Shown here: piece by piece, positions 20,731 to 28,690 of the stretch
Layout of the letters: every line of letters begins with the position of its first letter
Numbering within the stretch: position 1 is the stretch's first letter
Assembly: GCA_017555765.1 (NCBI GenBank)
Contig: JAFZFT010000126.1
Location: 1 to 32,408, forward strand
DNA length: 32,408 nt
Direction of reading: 5' to 3'
Origin: Clostridia bacterium
GTDB taxonomy: Bacteria; Bacillota; Clostridia; Oscillospirales; Acutalibacteraceae
Notes under the pieces: model-generated
What the model saw: the letters and a program-made list of their open reading frames with translations, nothing else
Database searches by the model: none
What the model was told of the DNA's origin: nothing
Made by a program: the position numbers and the translations under genes

Positions 20731-22923
20731 TCAGTCATTGATAAGAAAATGATTTAATGCAGAATATCTTTTTGTTTTTTTATCGTTGTCAACCATAGAA
20801 TTTATCTGCTCTTTTGTACCGACAAGAATAAGGCGGTTTTTTGCTCTTGTAACCGCAGTATAAAGAAGATTGCGGTAGCTCAGCTGAGGCAGACAGGCAC
20901 AGACGGGCATAATGACCGATTCAAACTCTGAGCCCTGACTTTTATGTACTGTTATAGCGTAGGCGTGATCAAGGTCAGAAACACCGTCAAATGGGTAAAC
21001 GGCTATTCTTCCGTCGAAGTTTATTTTCATAAATGAGGCATTATGGTTTATAGCGGTGATGATACCGATATCGCCGTTAAAAATACCCGTGGAGTGCTCC
21101 TTGCCTCTTGTCCACATAATATCGTAGTTGTTTTTGGTCTGCATAACCTTGTCGCCCTCGCGGAAGACTTTAGTACCGACACGGTAATCATCCTTGTCCT
21201 TTGAGGGGGGATTGATAATTTCCTGAAGACGCTTGTTGAGGTTTACAGTGCCGAGCTCACCCTTTCTCGAGGGAGTGATAATCTGTATATCCTCTATGGG
21301 ATTATATCCGTAAGCGGCGGGCAGACGCTTTTCGTAAAGCTCTACAACAGTTCGGGCGCAATTTGCGATGTTTGTCCTCTGCATAAAGAAAAAGTCACTG
21401 TCAGTCGCTGAAAGCTCGGGGTATTCACCTCGCACTATTTTATGTGCATTTGTAACGATAAGGCTTTCCATAGCCTGACGGAAAACCTCTGTCAGTGCAA
21501 CAACGGGCAGAAGTCCCGATTCGATTATATCCTGAAGCACATTGCCTGCACCCACAGGCGGAAGCTGGTCGGAGTCGCCGACCATAATAAGACGGCAGCC
21601 GAGGGGCAGTGCATCGAGAAGACTTGCGAAAATGTGAGTATCCACCATTGAAAGCTCGTCGAGAATTACCGCATCAGCCTCAAGGGGATTTTCCATGTTT
21701 CTTGCGAAATGCTGTCTGTCACCGTCAGTCCACTCGGTTTCGAGAAGGCGGTGTATAGTCTTTGCCTGACGGCCCGTAACCTCACTCATACGCATTGCGG
21801 CTCTGCCGGTGGGAGCGGCGAGAAGCACCCGCAGCTTCTGCTTCTCAAATATTTCGAGAATACCGTTGAGAGTGGTGGTTTTACCTGTGCCGGGGCCGCC
21901 GGTGAGTACGAGAAGACCCTTTGTGGCGGCAGTGGTAATTGCAAGTCTCTGCTTTTCTTCAAAGTGGATGCCCTTTTTCTCCTGAAGCTTGTCAATCTCC
22001 TTGTCGAGAGCCTTACCCTTTGCGGGCGGAAAGCGGAGCATAATTTTTATTCTTTCTGCAATTTTCTTTTCGTCGAAATGCTCGTTGGGAAGAAACAGAA
22101 AGCTTTTAGAGTCAATGTACTCTTCTACAAGCTCCTTATCAATGATAAGGTCGTCTATTATTTCCTGGGTTTCTTCTCTTTCCGTACCGAGAAGCTCGAA
22201 GCAGGGGATAATCAGCTTTTCTCTCGGAAGGCAGGTGTGACCGTTACCGAGATTGTGACGGAGTATATGTATAATGCCCGCTCTTTTTCTGAGCAGGGAG
22301 TTTATTTCACGTGGGAAGCCGTCTGCAATTTCGTCGGCTCTTTCAAAGCGGAGTCCCACCTTATCCGAGCAGAGCAGATAAGGGTTTTCATTGATTCGTT
22401 CAGCGGCATTTACACCGAGAGCCTTGTAAGCCGTGAGACATTCGGAGGGGTTCAGACCGAGTCTTTCAAGGCTTATCATAACCTCGCGCAGAGCGAACTG
22501 ACCCTTGAAGCGCTCCTGAATATCAAGAGCCTTATCGCGGGATATACCCTTGATTTTGCAAAGCTCCTCGGGGTGATTTTCAATAATATCAAAGGTATCC
22601 TCACCGAAGCGCTCAACTATTTTTGCGGCGGTTGCGGGGCCGATACCCTTAATGGTACCGCTTGAAAGGTAACGGAGCATATCTCCTGCAGATTTAGGCA
22701 TAGACCTTTCACAAGCAGATGCCTTGAACTGCTTGCCGAAGGTAGGGTGATTGACCCAGATGCCGCGGAGCTTTATTTTTTCACCCGCACTGCACGAGGG
22801 TACAGTACCCACAGCAGTAATGAGATTACCGTCACTGCTCAGATCGAGAACACTGTAGCCGTTTTCGGGATTTGTATATACAACGTTTTCGATTATACCC
22901 TCAATAAAAATTTCCTGTACCAT
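20731..22923 (-). CDS. recD2: RecD2-type SF1B DNA helicase
   Basis: ATP-dependent 5'-3' helicase without RecBC, acting in replication-fork repair and mismatch repair. 730 aa from ATG 22923. That start is chosen because AAAGGCGG lies just before it, and the longer frame (to 22965) would overlap the -10 box. N-terminal OB-like region (1-75), helix-hairpin-helix repeats (about 80-135; GIGPATAAKIV and KIKGISRDKAL), Walker A GGPGTGKT (342-349), Walker B LDELSMVD (421-428) and helicase motif HKSQGSEFESV near the C-terminus. Length matches the Firmicutes RecD2 family. First gene of the operon with comF and mreB. Confidence 0.94.
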   Translation of the reverse strand: MVQEIFIEGIIENVVYTNPENGYSVLDLSSDGNLITAVGTVPSCSAGEKIKLRGIWVNHPTFGKQFKASACERSMPKSAGDMLRYLSSGTIKGIGPATAAKIVERFGEDTFDIIENHPEELCKIKGISRDKALDIQERFKGQFALREVMISLERLGLNPSECLTAYKALGVNAAERINENPYLLCSDKVGLRFERADEIADGFPREINSLLRKRAGIIHILRHNLGNGHTCLPREKLIIPCFELLGTEREETQEIIDDLIIDKELVEEYIDSKSFLFLPNEHFDEKKIAERIKIMLRFPPAKGKALDKEIDKLQEKKGIHFEEKQRLAITTAATKGLLVLTGGPGTGKTTTLNGILEIFEKQKLRVLLAAPTGRAAMRMSEVTGRQAKTIHRLLETEWTDGDRQHFARNMENPLEADAVILDELSMVDTHIFASLLDALPLGCRLIMVGDSDQLPPVGAGNVLQDIIESGLLPVVALTEVFRQAMESLIVTNAHKIVRGEYPELSATDSDFFFMQRTNIANCARTVVELYEKRLPAAYGYNPIEDIQIITPSRKGELGTVNLNKRLQEIINPPSKDKDDYRVGTKVFREGDKVMQTKNNYDIMWTRGKEHSTGIFNGDIGIITAINHNASFMKINFDGRIAVYPFDGVSDLDHAYAITVHKSQGSEFESVIMPVCACLPQLSYRNLLYTAVTRAKNRLILVGTKEQINSMVDNDKKTKRYSALNHFLIND

Positions 22924-22953
22924 AACTGACCGCCTTTTCAGATTCTGCATACA

Positions 22954-22982
22954 ATTATACAACAAACCGTATCTGATTGCAA
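22954..22982 (-). promoter_or_regulatory. Promoter of the recD2-comF-mreB operon
   Basis: Minus strand: TTGCAA (22982-22977), a 17-nt spacer, TATAAT (22959-22954). Transcription would begin near 22947, leaving a ~24-nt leader before ATG 22923. It lies directly after the stop of the upstream small gene, with the -35 box ending 2 nt before it. Confidence 0.75.
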
Positions 22983-22983
22983 C

Positions 22984-23313
22984 CTACAAAAGAATAAACT
23001 CATCATCTGTACATTTTACGAATATTATTTTTCCGTAAGGCTCTATTTGCTTTGTGAGAATATCCCGTGTTTCATCCGTCAGGTCACGGTCAATGACGTA
23101 TACGGGCTTTTTAGATGATAAATTAAAGAGATTAATCTGTATCAGAGCGGAGAAAACCTCTTCGGCAAGCCTTTCGTCGCTTTCGTACCCCTCAACGGCA
23201 ACAAAAAATCCCTCGTCGGTAATTTCTCTTTTAAGTGTGATGATATAAAATACAAGAAACAGTGCTACGATAACGAGCAGAAGGCAGAAAAAGTACAGAA
23301 GCGACCCTATCAT
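22984..23313 (-). CDS. Small membrane-anchored protein of unknown function, 109 aa
   Basis: The family is not recognised. ATG 23313 is chosen (GGTGAGG 8 nt upstream); a GTG three codons earlier is less likely. One TM segment (about 2-26) is followed by a soluble, acidic, probably cytosolic domain of ~80 residues. Its pattern of strands and helices (FFVAVEGYESDERLAEEV, KKPVYVIDRDLTDETRDIL, KIIFVKCTDDEFILL) resembles a compact alpha/beta fold. It ends 2 nt before the recD2 promoter and has no separate terminator, so some recD2 transcription may come from its promoter. rnpB lies upstream on the same strand. No function can be assigned. Confidence 0.7.
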   Translation of the reverse strand: MIGSLLYFFCLLLVIVALFLVFYIITLKREITDEGFFVAVEGYESDERLAEEVFSALIQINLFNLSSKKPVYVIDRDLTDETRDILTKQIEPYGKIIFVKCTDDEFILL

Positions 23314-23375
23314 AAAAAACACCTCACCTTATTTTATTCCTGAGGCGGGGAGAGGTTACATATCGTCTTTTGAAA

Positions 23376-23404
23376 ACAAAAAAGCCACCGCCTGAGCGGT
23401 AGCT
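23376..23404 (-). terminator. Terminator of rnpB
   Basis: On the minus strand AGCTACCGC pairs with GCGGTGGCT, followed by TTTTTTG. It lies immediately after the RNase P RNA 3' end. Confidence 0.85.
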
Positions 23405-23408
23405 ATGG

Positions 23409-23743
23409 TATGAGTGAATCTGTAAGCCGAGTTCTGTCATTTAAGGCAATCATCTATCTAGACACGCAATTGCTCACGTGTTCAAGCCACCTTTCGGTTT
23501 TCGCCCAGCTGACGTATCATATCCTGTCGGTGTTGCTTCGGGTAGGGTTTACATGGCCATAAGGTCTCCCTTATGCCGGTGAGCTCTTACCTCGCCTTTC
23601 CATCCTTACCAAATAAATGGCGGTTTATTTCTGTTGCACTATCCCTGAGGTCGCCCTCGGCGGTCGTTAACCGTTACCCTGCTGTATGAAGCTCGGACTT
23701 TCCTCACGCCGTAAAGGCCCGCGACTGCCCAACTCACTCATGC
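23409..23743 (-). ncRNA. rnpB: RNase P RNA, class A
   Basis: Catalytic RNA of RNase P, which removes tRNA 5' leaders. Universally conserved segments are present on the minus strand: GAGGAAAGTCCGAGCTTC near the 5' end, ACAGAAATAAACCGCC in the middle, GGTAAGGATGGAAAGG, then CTTGAACACGTGAGCAATTG, and ACAGAACTCGGCTTACAG near the 3' end. GAGTGA near each end (plus-strand 23734-23739 and 23412-23417) closes helix P1. The order and spacing match the E. coli (type A) layout. The exact ends are estimated from P1 and the promoter. The 5' end lies just below a TTGACT-17-TAAAAT promoter. Confidence 0.95.
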
Positions 23744-23748
23744 AGAGT

Positions 23749-23777
23749 ATTTTACACTAAATAACAGTAAAAGTCAA
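23749..23777 (-). promoter_or_regulatory. Promoter of rnpB
   Basis: Minus strand: TTGACT (23777-23772), a 17-nt spacer, TAAAAT (23754-23749). This puts the transcription start 6-7 nt further on, at the mapped 5' end of the RNA. Confidence 0.75.
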
Positions 23778-23834
23778 ACGGTAAAGCACAAAAGTATAAA
23801 ATTTGATTAAAATATTAAGATTTTATCAAAATAC

Positions 23835-23863
23835 TTGAGATTTTCATTAATATGATGTAAAAT
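23835..23863 (+). promoter_or_regulatory. Promoter of the LCP gene
   Basis: TTGAGA (23835-23840), a 17-nt spacer, TAAAAT (23858-23863). The leader carries a GTAGGA/TCCTAC hairpin (23877-23882 with 23889-23894). Confidence 0.6.
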
Positions 23864-23948
23864 AACAATCGGTTTTGTAGGACTTTGCTCCTACGATTCA
23901 AATACCGACATGAATAAGGCAGAGTTTTGTCTGCGATGGAGGTCAGCA

Positions 23949-25400
23949 ATGGACGACAGATATTATTCGGATAAAAACGGAAATACCCGACCCGAGGGTA
24001 AGGACAAATATACAAAAGCAGACTATTTCGATGAGAATTTCTCTCTTGAATTCAAAAAAGGCAAGGGTAATGCTCAGTCCTTTGATAAAAAGGTCAGTGT
24101 AGATGACGATGAAAGCTTTTCATCCTTTGTCGATAGCGGAGATGCTGAGGACATAGACGGATTTTTCAGCAAAAAAACTGAAGCAAAGCCTTCACAGCCG
24201 AGAGCCGCAGACCCGTCAAGAACTCCCAAGGGAGCACCGGTTTCTGCCGGGGCGGCACGCGGTACTGCAGTGAAGACTGCCGGTGGAGCACGTCCCGCAG
24301 CTGCAAATGGACAAGGTGGTCAGCGTACATCCGGAGCTGCTTCTAGAACACCCAAAGGAAGACCCTCAGGAGCCTCCGCGGGAAGACCCACGTCACCTGT
24401 ATGGAATACAGCACCTCAGAAAAAGAAGGGCAAGTCAAAGGCGTTTATAGCTATTGTTTCTGTACTTGTAGTGCTTATAATAGCAGTCGGTGGCTTTGCT
24501 GCATATATGTACAGTCAGGTTAATAAGATGATCGATAACGTCAATCACGACGATACTATTGTCGATGACAGATATCTTCCCTCTGATGCACCTGTCAGTG
24601 AAGAGATTGTCAATATCCTTCTTATAGGCAGTGACGAGAGAACAAACAGTAAAACTGTTACCGGCAGACGCTCGGATACAATGATACTTCTCACAATTGA
24701 CTCGGCAAACAGCCAGCTTAAGCTTACTTCATTCCTTCGTGACAGCTATGTTTCAATTCCCTACACCACAGAGTCAGGCGAAGAAAAGATTATCAAAAAC
24801 AAAATGAATGCCGCTTACAGTAAAGCGGGTGCTCAGGGCGTTATGGATACCATAGAATATAACTTCGGTGTCGACGTGCATGACTATGTTTCAGTTAACT
24901 TTGAGGCTTTTGAGAAAATCATAGACCTTCTCGGTGGTGTTACCGTTGACGGTGTTACCGAAAAAGAAGCAAAGTATATGAATAAAGAGGCAAAGACGAA
25001 TATTCAGGCAGGTTCAAACCATATGAACGGCTTTGAAGCTCTCTGGTACTGCCGTATAAGAAAGCTTGACAGTGACTTCTACAGAACTCAGAGACAGAGA
25101 AAGGTGCTTTCTGCGGTTATAGACCAGCTTAAGACTATGGAGATGAGCGAGGTTCTCAATATTCTTAACGAAGCATTCCCGTACATCACAACAAGCCTTT
25201 CACAGAGCGAGATGAAAAAGCTCGGAATAAATGCGCTTTCATATGTGAGCTACGATGTGTTCCAGCAGCAGGTTCCCGCTGATAAGACCTGGCGCGACGG
25301 CAATGTCAACGGAAGCTATGTTATAGATTTTGATATTGCATTAAACAAGACGATTGTTCAGGAATTTGTATACGGCAAGGCAGAAAAAGCCGAAGAATAA
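23949..25400 (+). CDS. LytR-CpsA-Psr (LCP) family cell-wall polymer ligase
   Basis: Membrane enzyme that attaches teichoic acid or capsule polymers from lipid carriers to peptidoglycan. 483 aa from ATG 23949, chosen because GGAGG (23938-23942) lies 6 nt upstream; the frame opens at 23910 without a good site. Residues 1-163 are cytosolic and low-complexity: acidic first, then Ala/Gly/Pro/Arg-rich with the motif SRTPKG twice (90-95, 132-137). The TM helix is about 165-187. The LCP domain follows (LLIGSDERTN, RRSDTMILLTI, SFLRDSYVSIP, LWYCRIRKLDSDFYRTQRQRKVL), with the conserved Arg and Asp residues that bind the pyrophosphate head group. The tail is longer than usual. A terminator at 25407-25443 ends the unit. 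Confidence 0.9.
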   Translation: MDDRYYSDKNGNTRPEGKDKYTKADYFDENFSLEFKKGKGNAQSFDKKVSVDDDESFSSFVDSGDAEDIDGFFSKKTEAKPSQPRAADPSRTPKGAPVSAGAARGTAVKTAGGARPAAANGQGGQRTSGAASRTPKGRPSGASAGRPTSPVWNTAPQKKKGKSKAFIAIVSVLVVLIIAVGGFAAYMYSQVNKMIDNVNHDDTIVDDRYLPSDAPVSEEIVNILLIGSDERTNSKTVTGRRSDTMILLTIDSANSQLKLTSFLRDSYVSIPYTTESGEEKIIKNKMNAAYSKAGAQGVMDTIEYNFGVDVHDYVSVNFEAFEKIIDLLGGVTVDGVTEKEAKYMNKEAKTNIQAGSNHMNGFEALWYCRIRKLDSDFYRTQRQRKVLSAVIDQLKTMEMSEVLNILNEAFPYITTSLSQSEMKKLGINALSYVSYDVFQQQVPADKTWRDGNVNGSYVIDFDIALNKTIVQEFVYGKAEKAEE

Positions 25401-25406
25401 TATTAT

Positions 25407-25443
25407 ACGGAGCTGTAAGCGTTTACGGCTCCGTTGTTTTTTT
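25407..25443 (+). terminator. Intrinsic terminator of the LCP gene
   Basis: ACGGAGC (25407-25413) pairs with GCTCCGT (25428-25434), with an inner GTAA/TTAC pairing, followed by TGTTTTTTT. Confidence 0.85.
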
Positions 25444-25512
25444 ATTTGCTGACTTAAGCATAAATCATCGCTTTTTAGAAATCATAATAATAAAAAAGGC
25501 AGGCGGTGAATT

Positions 25513-27165
25513 ATGAAAGAGATAAATACCGTAAGGGGAATAATTGAACGGAGTGCAGAAGCTTATGCCAACAGAACGGCATTTGTGCTGAAGAATTCCG
25601 ATAACAGTGAAGCGGCAGTAAGCTACAGCGACTTCAGAACAGATGTTGATGCTCTTGCACTGGCACTTTACGAAAAGCTCGGGCTCAGAGGCAGACACAT
25701 AGGGATAGTCGGTGATAATTCCTATAACTGGTGTCTGTCTTATTATGCGGTGCTTTCAGGTGACGGTGTCGCAGTACCTCTCGATAAGGATAATCCCTCC
25801 GAGGAAACGGCTCAGCTTATGTCCTCAGGCGACGTCAGTGTACTGATCTGTGACGGAAAAAGTGGCAGAAGACTTGCGGAGTATACCGACGAAAGCGTCC
25901 TTATGATATGCACAGAGGCTACTGATAATCCGAGACTGATAAGCCTTGACACTCTTCTTGCGTACGGCTATAAGGCTCTTGCTGAAGGCAAAAGTGTGCA
26001 GTACAGCATCGATCCTGACCGTATGGCAGTGCTTCTTTTCACCTCGGGTACTACGGGTGTAGCAAAGGGAGTAATGCTTTCAAACAGAAATATAGTTTCC
26101 GACCTTAAGGCGGTAAGCACCAATGTAAGTATAACCTATGAAGACAGAAGCCTCTCTGTTTTGCCCTTGCACCATACCTACGAGGCTATTTCTCAGCTTA
26201 TGGTCTTGAGTCAGGGCGGTAGTATATGCTTTGCCTCGGGCTTTCGCAATCTCACTGCGGATTTTCTTTTCTACCGTCCCACAGTGCTTGTGTGCGTACC
26301 TCTGCTTATCGAAAAAATGGGCAGACGTATAGACAGAGAGCTTGAAAGACGCGGTAAGAAGGGGAGATTGCGACTTTTTTCCCTTGTGTCGGGTATAGTC
26401 AGTGAGGAGGGTAAAAGAAAGACCTTTGCCCGCATACACGAAAGTCTCGGCGGAAGGCTCAGAAAGATAATAGTCGGTGCGGCGGCGTGTAAAAGCTCAA
26501 CCGTTGAAGCTTTCGAAACCTACGGCTTCAGAGTGATAATCGGCTACGGACTTACGGAGTGTTCACCGATTGTGACATGCAACAGTGACCTTGAAAGAAA
26601 AAGCGATTCCGTCGGAAAGCCGCTTGGCTGTGCCGAGGTAAAAATTACCGAAGCTGATGAAAAGGGTATAGGTGAAATAACCGTACGCGGGCCGATGGTT
26701 ATGCTTGGCTATTACAAAAATCCCGCCGAAACGGAAAAAGTACTTCGTGACGGCTGGTTTTATACGGGAGACCTGGGATATAAAGATAAAGAGGGATTTT
26801 ACTATATTACGGGCAGAAAGAAAAATATAATAGTCACAAGCGGCGGTAAAAATATTTTTCCCGAGGAAATAGAATATCATCTTATGAAAAGCCCTCTTAT
26901 TACCGAGTGTATGGTGTATAGTAAAAATGACAGAGATATAACCGCTGTTATAGTGCCTTGTCTTGATGAAATGAAAAGAAAAAGCAAGAGTGATGTTGTA
27001 ACATCAGAGCAGACCGAGCTTTATATATCTGCAGTTGTAAAAACCGTAAACAAAAAGCTTCCTCCTTATAAAAGAATAAAGGACTATGTGATAAGTGAGA
27101 AGGAGCTTGAAAAAACCTCCACACGAAAAATAAAAAGGCACCGTCACATAAACGGCGGGGATTGA
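25513..27165 (+). CDS. AMP-forming acyl-CoA synthetase/ligase-like protein
   Basis: ANL-superfamily adenylating enzyme of the long-chain fatty-acid ligase type, 550 aa, cytosolic. The A3 P-loop-like motif LLFTSGTTGVAKGVM (175-188), the A5 motif GYGLTECSPIV, the A7/A8 segment YTGDLGYKDKEGFYYITGRKKNIIVTSGGKNIFPEEIE and the C-terminal catalytic Lys in TSTRKIKR (about 539) are all present, so it should be active. The substrate cannot be read from sequence; a fatty acid or other carboxylate is likely. CGGTGA lies near the start as a weak ribosome binding site. No acyl carrier protein or fatty-acid genes are adjacent, so its pathway is unknown. Confidence 0.87.
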   Translation: MKEINTVRGIIERSAEAYANRTAFVLKNSDNSEAAVSYSDFRTDVDALALALYEKLGLRGRHIGIVGDNSYNWCLSYYAVLSGDGVAVPLDKDNPSEETAQLMSSGDVSVLICDGKSGRRLAEYTDESVLMICTEATDNPRLISLDTLLAYGYKALAEGKSVQYSIDPDRMAVLLFTSGTTGVAKGVMLSNRNIVSDLKAVSTNVSITYEDRSLSVLPLHHTYEAISQLMVLSQGGSICFASGFRNLTADFLFYRPTVLVCVPLLIEKMGRRIDRELERRGKKGRLRLFSLVSGIVSEEGKRKTFARIHESLGGRLRKIIVGAAACKSSTVEAFETYGFRVIIGYGLTECSPIVTCNSDLERKSDSVGKPLGCAEVKITEADEKGIGEITVRGPMVMLGYYKNPAETEKVLRDGWFYTGDLGYKDKEGFYYITGRKKNIIVTSGGKNIFPEEIEYHLMKSPLITECMVYSKNDRDITAVIVPCLDEMKRKSKSDVVTSEQTELYISAVVKTVNKKLPPYKRIKDYVISEKELEKTSTRKIKRHRHINGGD

Positions 27166-27189
27166 TTTTTATCCGTAGGAGATATATAA

Positions 27190-27215
27190 TAGAAAAGAAG
27201 CGCCCGAAGGTGCTT
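27190..27215 (-). terminator. Terminator of the SLOG gene (UUCG loop)
   Basis: On the minus strand AAGCACC-TTCG-GGCGCTT is followed by CTTTTCT. The stem starts 2 nt after the stop codon. In the plus direction the hairpin is followed by CCTTAATC, so it would not stop the upstream acyl-CoA ligase efficiently. Confidence 0.75.
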
Positions 27216-27217
27216 CC

Positions 27218-27583
27218 TTAATCTTCATATTCATATTCGGTAAATTCTTTGCCGTTCCACAGATAAACTCTGCAGAAGACGTTGAGCTTTTTGCATTTCT
27301 TTATAACGTAGGCTGAGCCGCGGCTTTTTCCGTCCCAGAAAACGAAAACTGCGCTGCTTCTCTGAATGATTATATCGTTTCTTATAAGGGGTGCATTTTT
27401 GCCGTAAAGGTCATAGGCGGGCAGTATTTCTTCAATAAGTATATGATGCTTGTGAGCGTATTCTCTTGCGCTGCGGTCAATACCGTTAGCGCCGCCCGTA
27501 ATAATTTTCGTTGTGGTTTTTGGCAGAATACCGTCGGGTATAGGTGCCGTTATGCTTCTTGAGCCTGATATACCGATTACCAT
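27218..27583 (-). CDS. SLOG-domain protein (YspA/DprA-like Rossmann fold)
   Basis: 121-aa single-domain protein with the SLOG signature: GSRS (7-10), IITGGANGIDRSAREYA (about 27-43) and NDIIIQRSSAVFVFWDGKSRGSAYVIKKC. These bind nucleotide-derived ligands in related DprA, LOG and YspA proteins. The ligand and function here are unknown. It is a short single-domain form without attached effector. Minus strand, monocistronic, divergent from the MBL-fold gene at 27659 by 75 bp, with its own UUCG-loop terminator. Confidence 0.8.
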   Translation of the reverse strand: MVIGISGSRSITAPIPDGILPKTTTKIITGGANGIDRSAREYAHKHHILIEEILPAYDLYGKNAPLIRNDIIIQRSSAVFVFWDGKSRGSAYVIKKCKKLNVFCRVYLWNGKEFTEYEYED

Positions 27584-27658
27584 AAGCAGTCTCTCCCGTG
27601 ACTTTGTTACGAAGAAATACTATCATATATAAAAGGAAAAATCAATACGGAGGTCAAT

Positions 27659-28534
27659 ATGTTTGAAATAAAAAGTATAAAAAACAACACGTGGTATTTT
27701 GAGTCCTTTTCCAATGTGGGCATCTATACACCCGACGGAAAAAATGCCGTACTGATTGATTCCTGCGACCACCCGAGAATGGTAAAATCCCTTGACAGAC
27801 AGCTTTCAGAAATGGGACTTACCGTGTCGGCGGTTATCAATACCCACTGCCATGTTGACCATATCTGCGGAAACAGATACTTTCAGGAAAAATATGGCTG
27901 CCGACTTCTGTCAACCGAAAAAGAAAAGCCTTTTATACGTTATCCCGACCTTGAATCAGAGCTTTACTATGCGGGTGTTGATATAAAAAAGGAAAGCAGT
28001 CCCTTTTTCCTTGCCGAGCCGAGTGAAACGGAGATAATATGGGAGAATAACCTTCCCGACGGCATAAAAATAGTACCTCTTCCCGGTCACGGCTTTGAAA
28101 TGATCGGTGTTATAACCGCAGACAATGTCTTTTTCCTTGCCGATTCCGTACTTTCAAAGAAAACCTGGGATCAGTACCGACTTCCCTTCTTTCACGATGT
28201 AAACAGTACTATCGAAACTCTTGAAAAGATAAAAACCGTAAAAGCGGATATATATGTACCATCTCACGATGCACCTACGGACAGCATAGAAGACCTCGCA
28301 CAGTATAATATTGACCGCCTGAAGGAAAAGAAGGAGCTTGTACTGTCTCTTTGCGAGGGCAGAAACGTTGACAGTATCTACACCGAATATGTAAAGAAGG
28401 AAAACATAAAGCTGAGAGCGAGTCAGTATCCGATGTTTGCAGTAATGATAAAAAATCTTCTGCAAAGCCTTGTGGAGGACGGTAAGATACATGCGGAGTA
28501 TGATAACTATCGACTTGTATACGAATTAAAATAA
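27659..28534 (+). CDS. MBL-fold metallo-hydrolase
   Basis: 291-aa metallo-beta-lactamase superfamily hydrolase. The zinc-binding HCHVDH motif is at 63-68 (His63, His65, Asp67, His68), with further ligands expected at His in LPGHGFEM and Asp in FLADSVLS, and His in VPSHDAPTD. The ~80 C-terminal residues form a helical extension. The glyoxalase II-like or RNase-like subfamily cannot be decided by eye. GGAGG (27649-27653) lies 5 nt before ATG 27659. A weak TTGTTA-16-TATATA promoter starts at 27604. Terminator at 28539-28579. Confidence 0.85.
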   Translation: MFEIKSIKNNTWYFESFSNVGIYTPDGKNAVLIDSCDHPRMVKSLDRQLSEMGLTVSAVINTHCHVDHICGNRYFQEKYGCRLLSTEKEKPFIRYPDLESELYYAGVDIKKESSPFFLAEPSETEIIWENNLPDGIKIVPLPGHGFEMIGVITADNVFFLADSVLSKKTWDQYRLPFFHDVNSTIETLEKIKTVKADIYVPSHDAPTDSIEDLAQYNIDRLKEKKELVLSLCEGRNVDSIYTEYVKKENIKLRASQYPMFAVMIKNLLQSLVEDGKIHAEYDNYRLVYELK

Positions 28535-28538
28535 AATT

Positions 28539-28579
28539 AAAAGCAACTTTTTGAAAAAAATAAAAAAAGTTGCTTTTTT
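28539..28579 (+). terminator. Intrinsic terminator before hrcA
   Basis: AAGCAACTTTTT (28541-28552) pairs with AAAAAGTTGCTT (28564-28575), followed by TTTT. It isolates the MBL gene from the heat-shock operon. Confidence 0.85.
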
Positions 28580-28582
28580 CTA

Positions 28583-28611
28583 TTGACTTTTGTTGGCAAT
28601 GATAGTATAGT
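28583..28611 (+). promoter_or_regulatory. Sigma-A promoter of the heat-shock operon
   Basis: TTGACT (28583-28588), a 17-nt spacer, TATAGT (28606-28611). The transcription start is expected near 28618, just upstream of the CIRCE element. Confidence 0.8.
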
Positions 28612-28622
28612 TATGACAGAAG

Positions 28623-28649
28623 TTAGCACTCGAAAGAGTAGAGTGCTAA
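28623..28649. promoter_or_regulatory. CIRCE operator bound by HrcA
   Basis: TTAGCACTC-N9-GAGTGCTAA is a perfect match to the CIRCE consensus. It overlaps the start of the transcript, so HrcA bound here would repress its own operon until heat stress titrates GroEL (known for the family). I see no second CIRCE in the window. Confidence 0.98.
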
Positions 28650-28690
28650 AACATAGCAAACACCACCTCGGTGTGAAAGGATGTGAAGAA

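Noticed and set aside
21709-22665. Long plus-strand open frame (318 codons) inside recD2
   Set aside because: Antisense to recD2, whose helicase motifs are intact; Cys-rich composition is typical of a shadow frame.
23910-23948. Upstream ATG 23910 as the LCP start
   Set aside because: No ribosome binding site, and it lies after a leader hairpin; ATG 23949 has GGAGG at 6 nt.
28583-28690. N-terminal extension of HrcA
   Set aside because: The open frame covers the promoter and the CIRCE operator; the protein start with the HrcA family length is at 28691.
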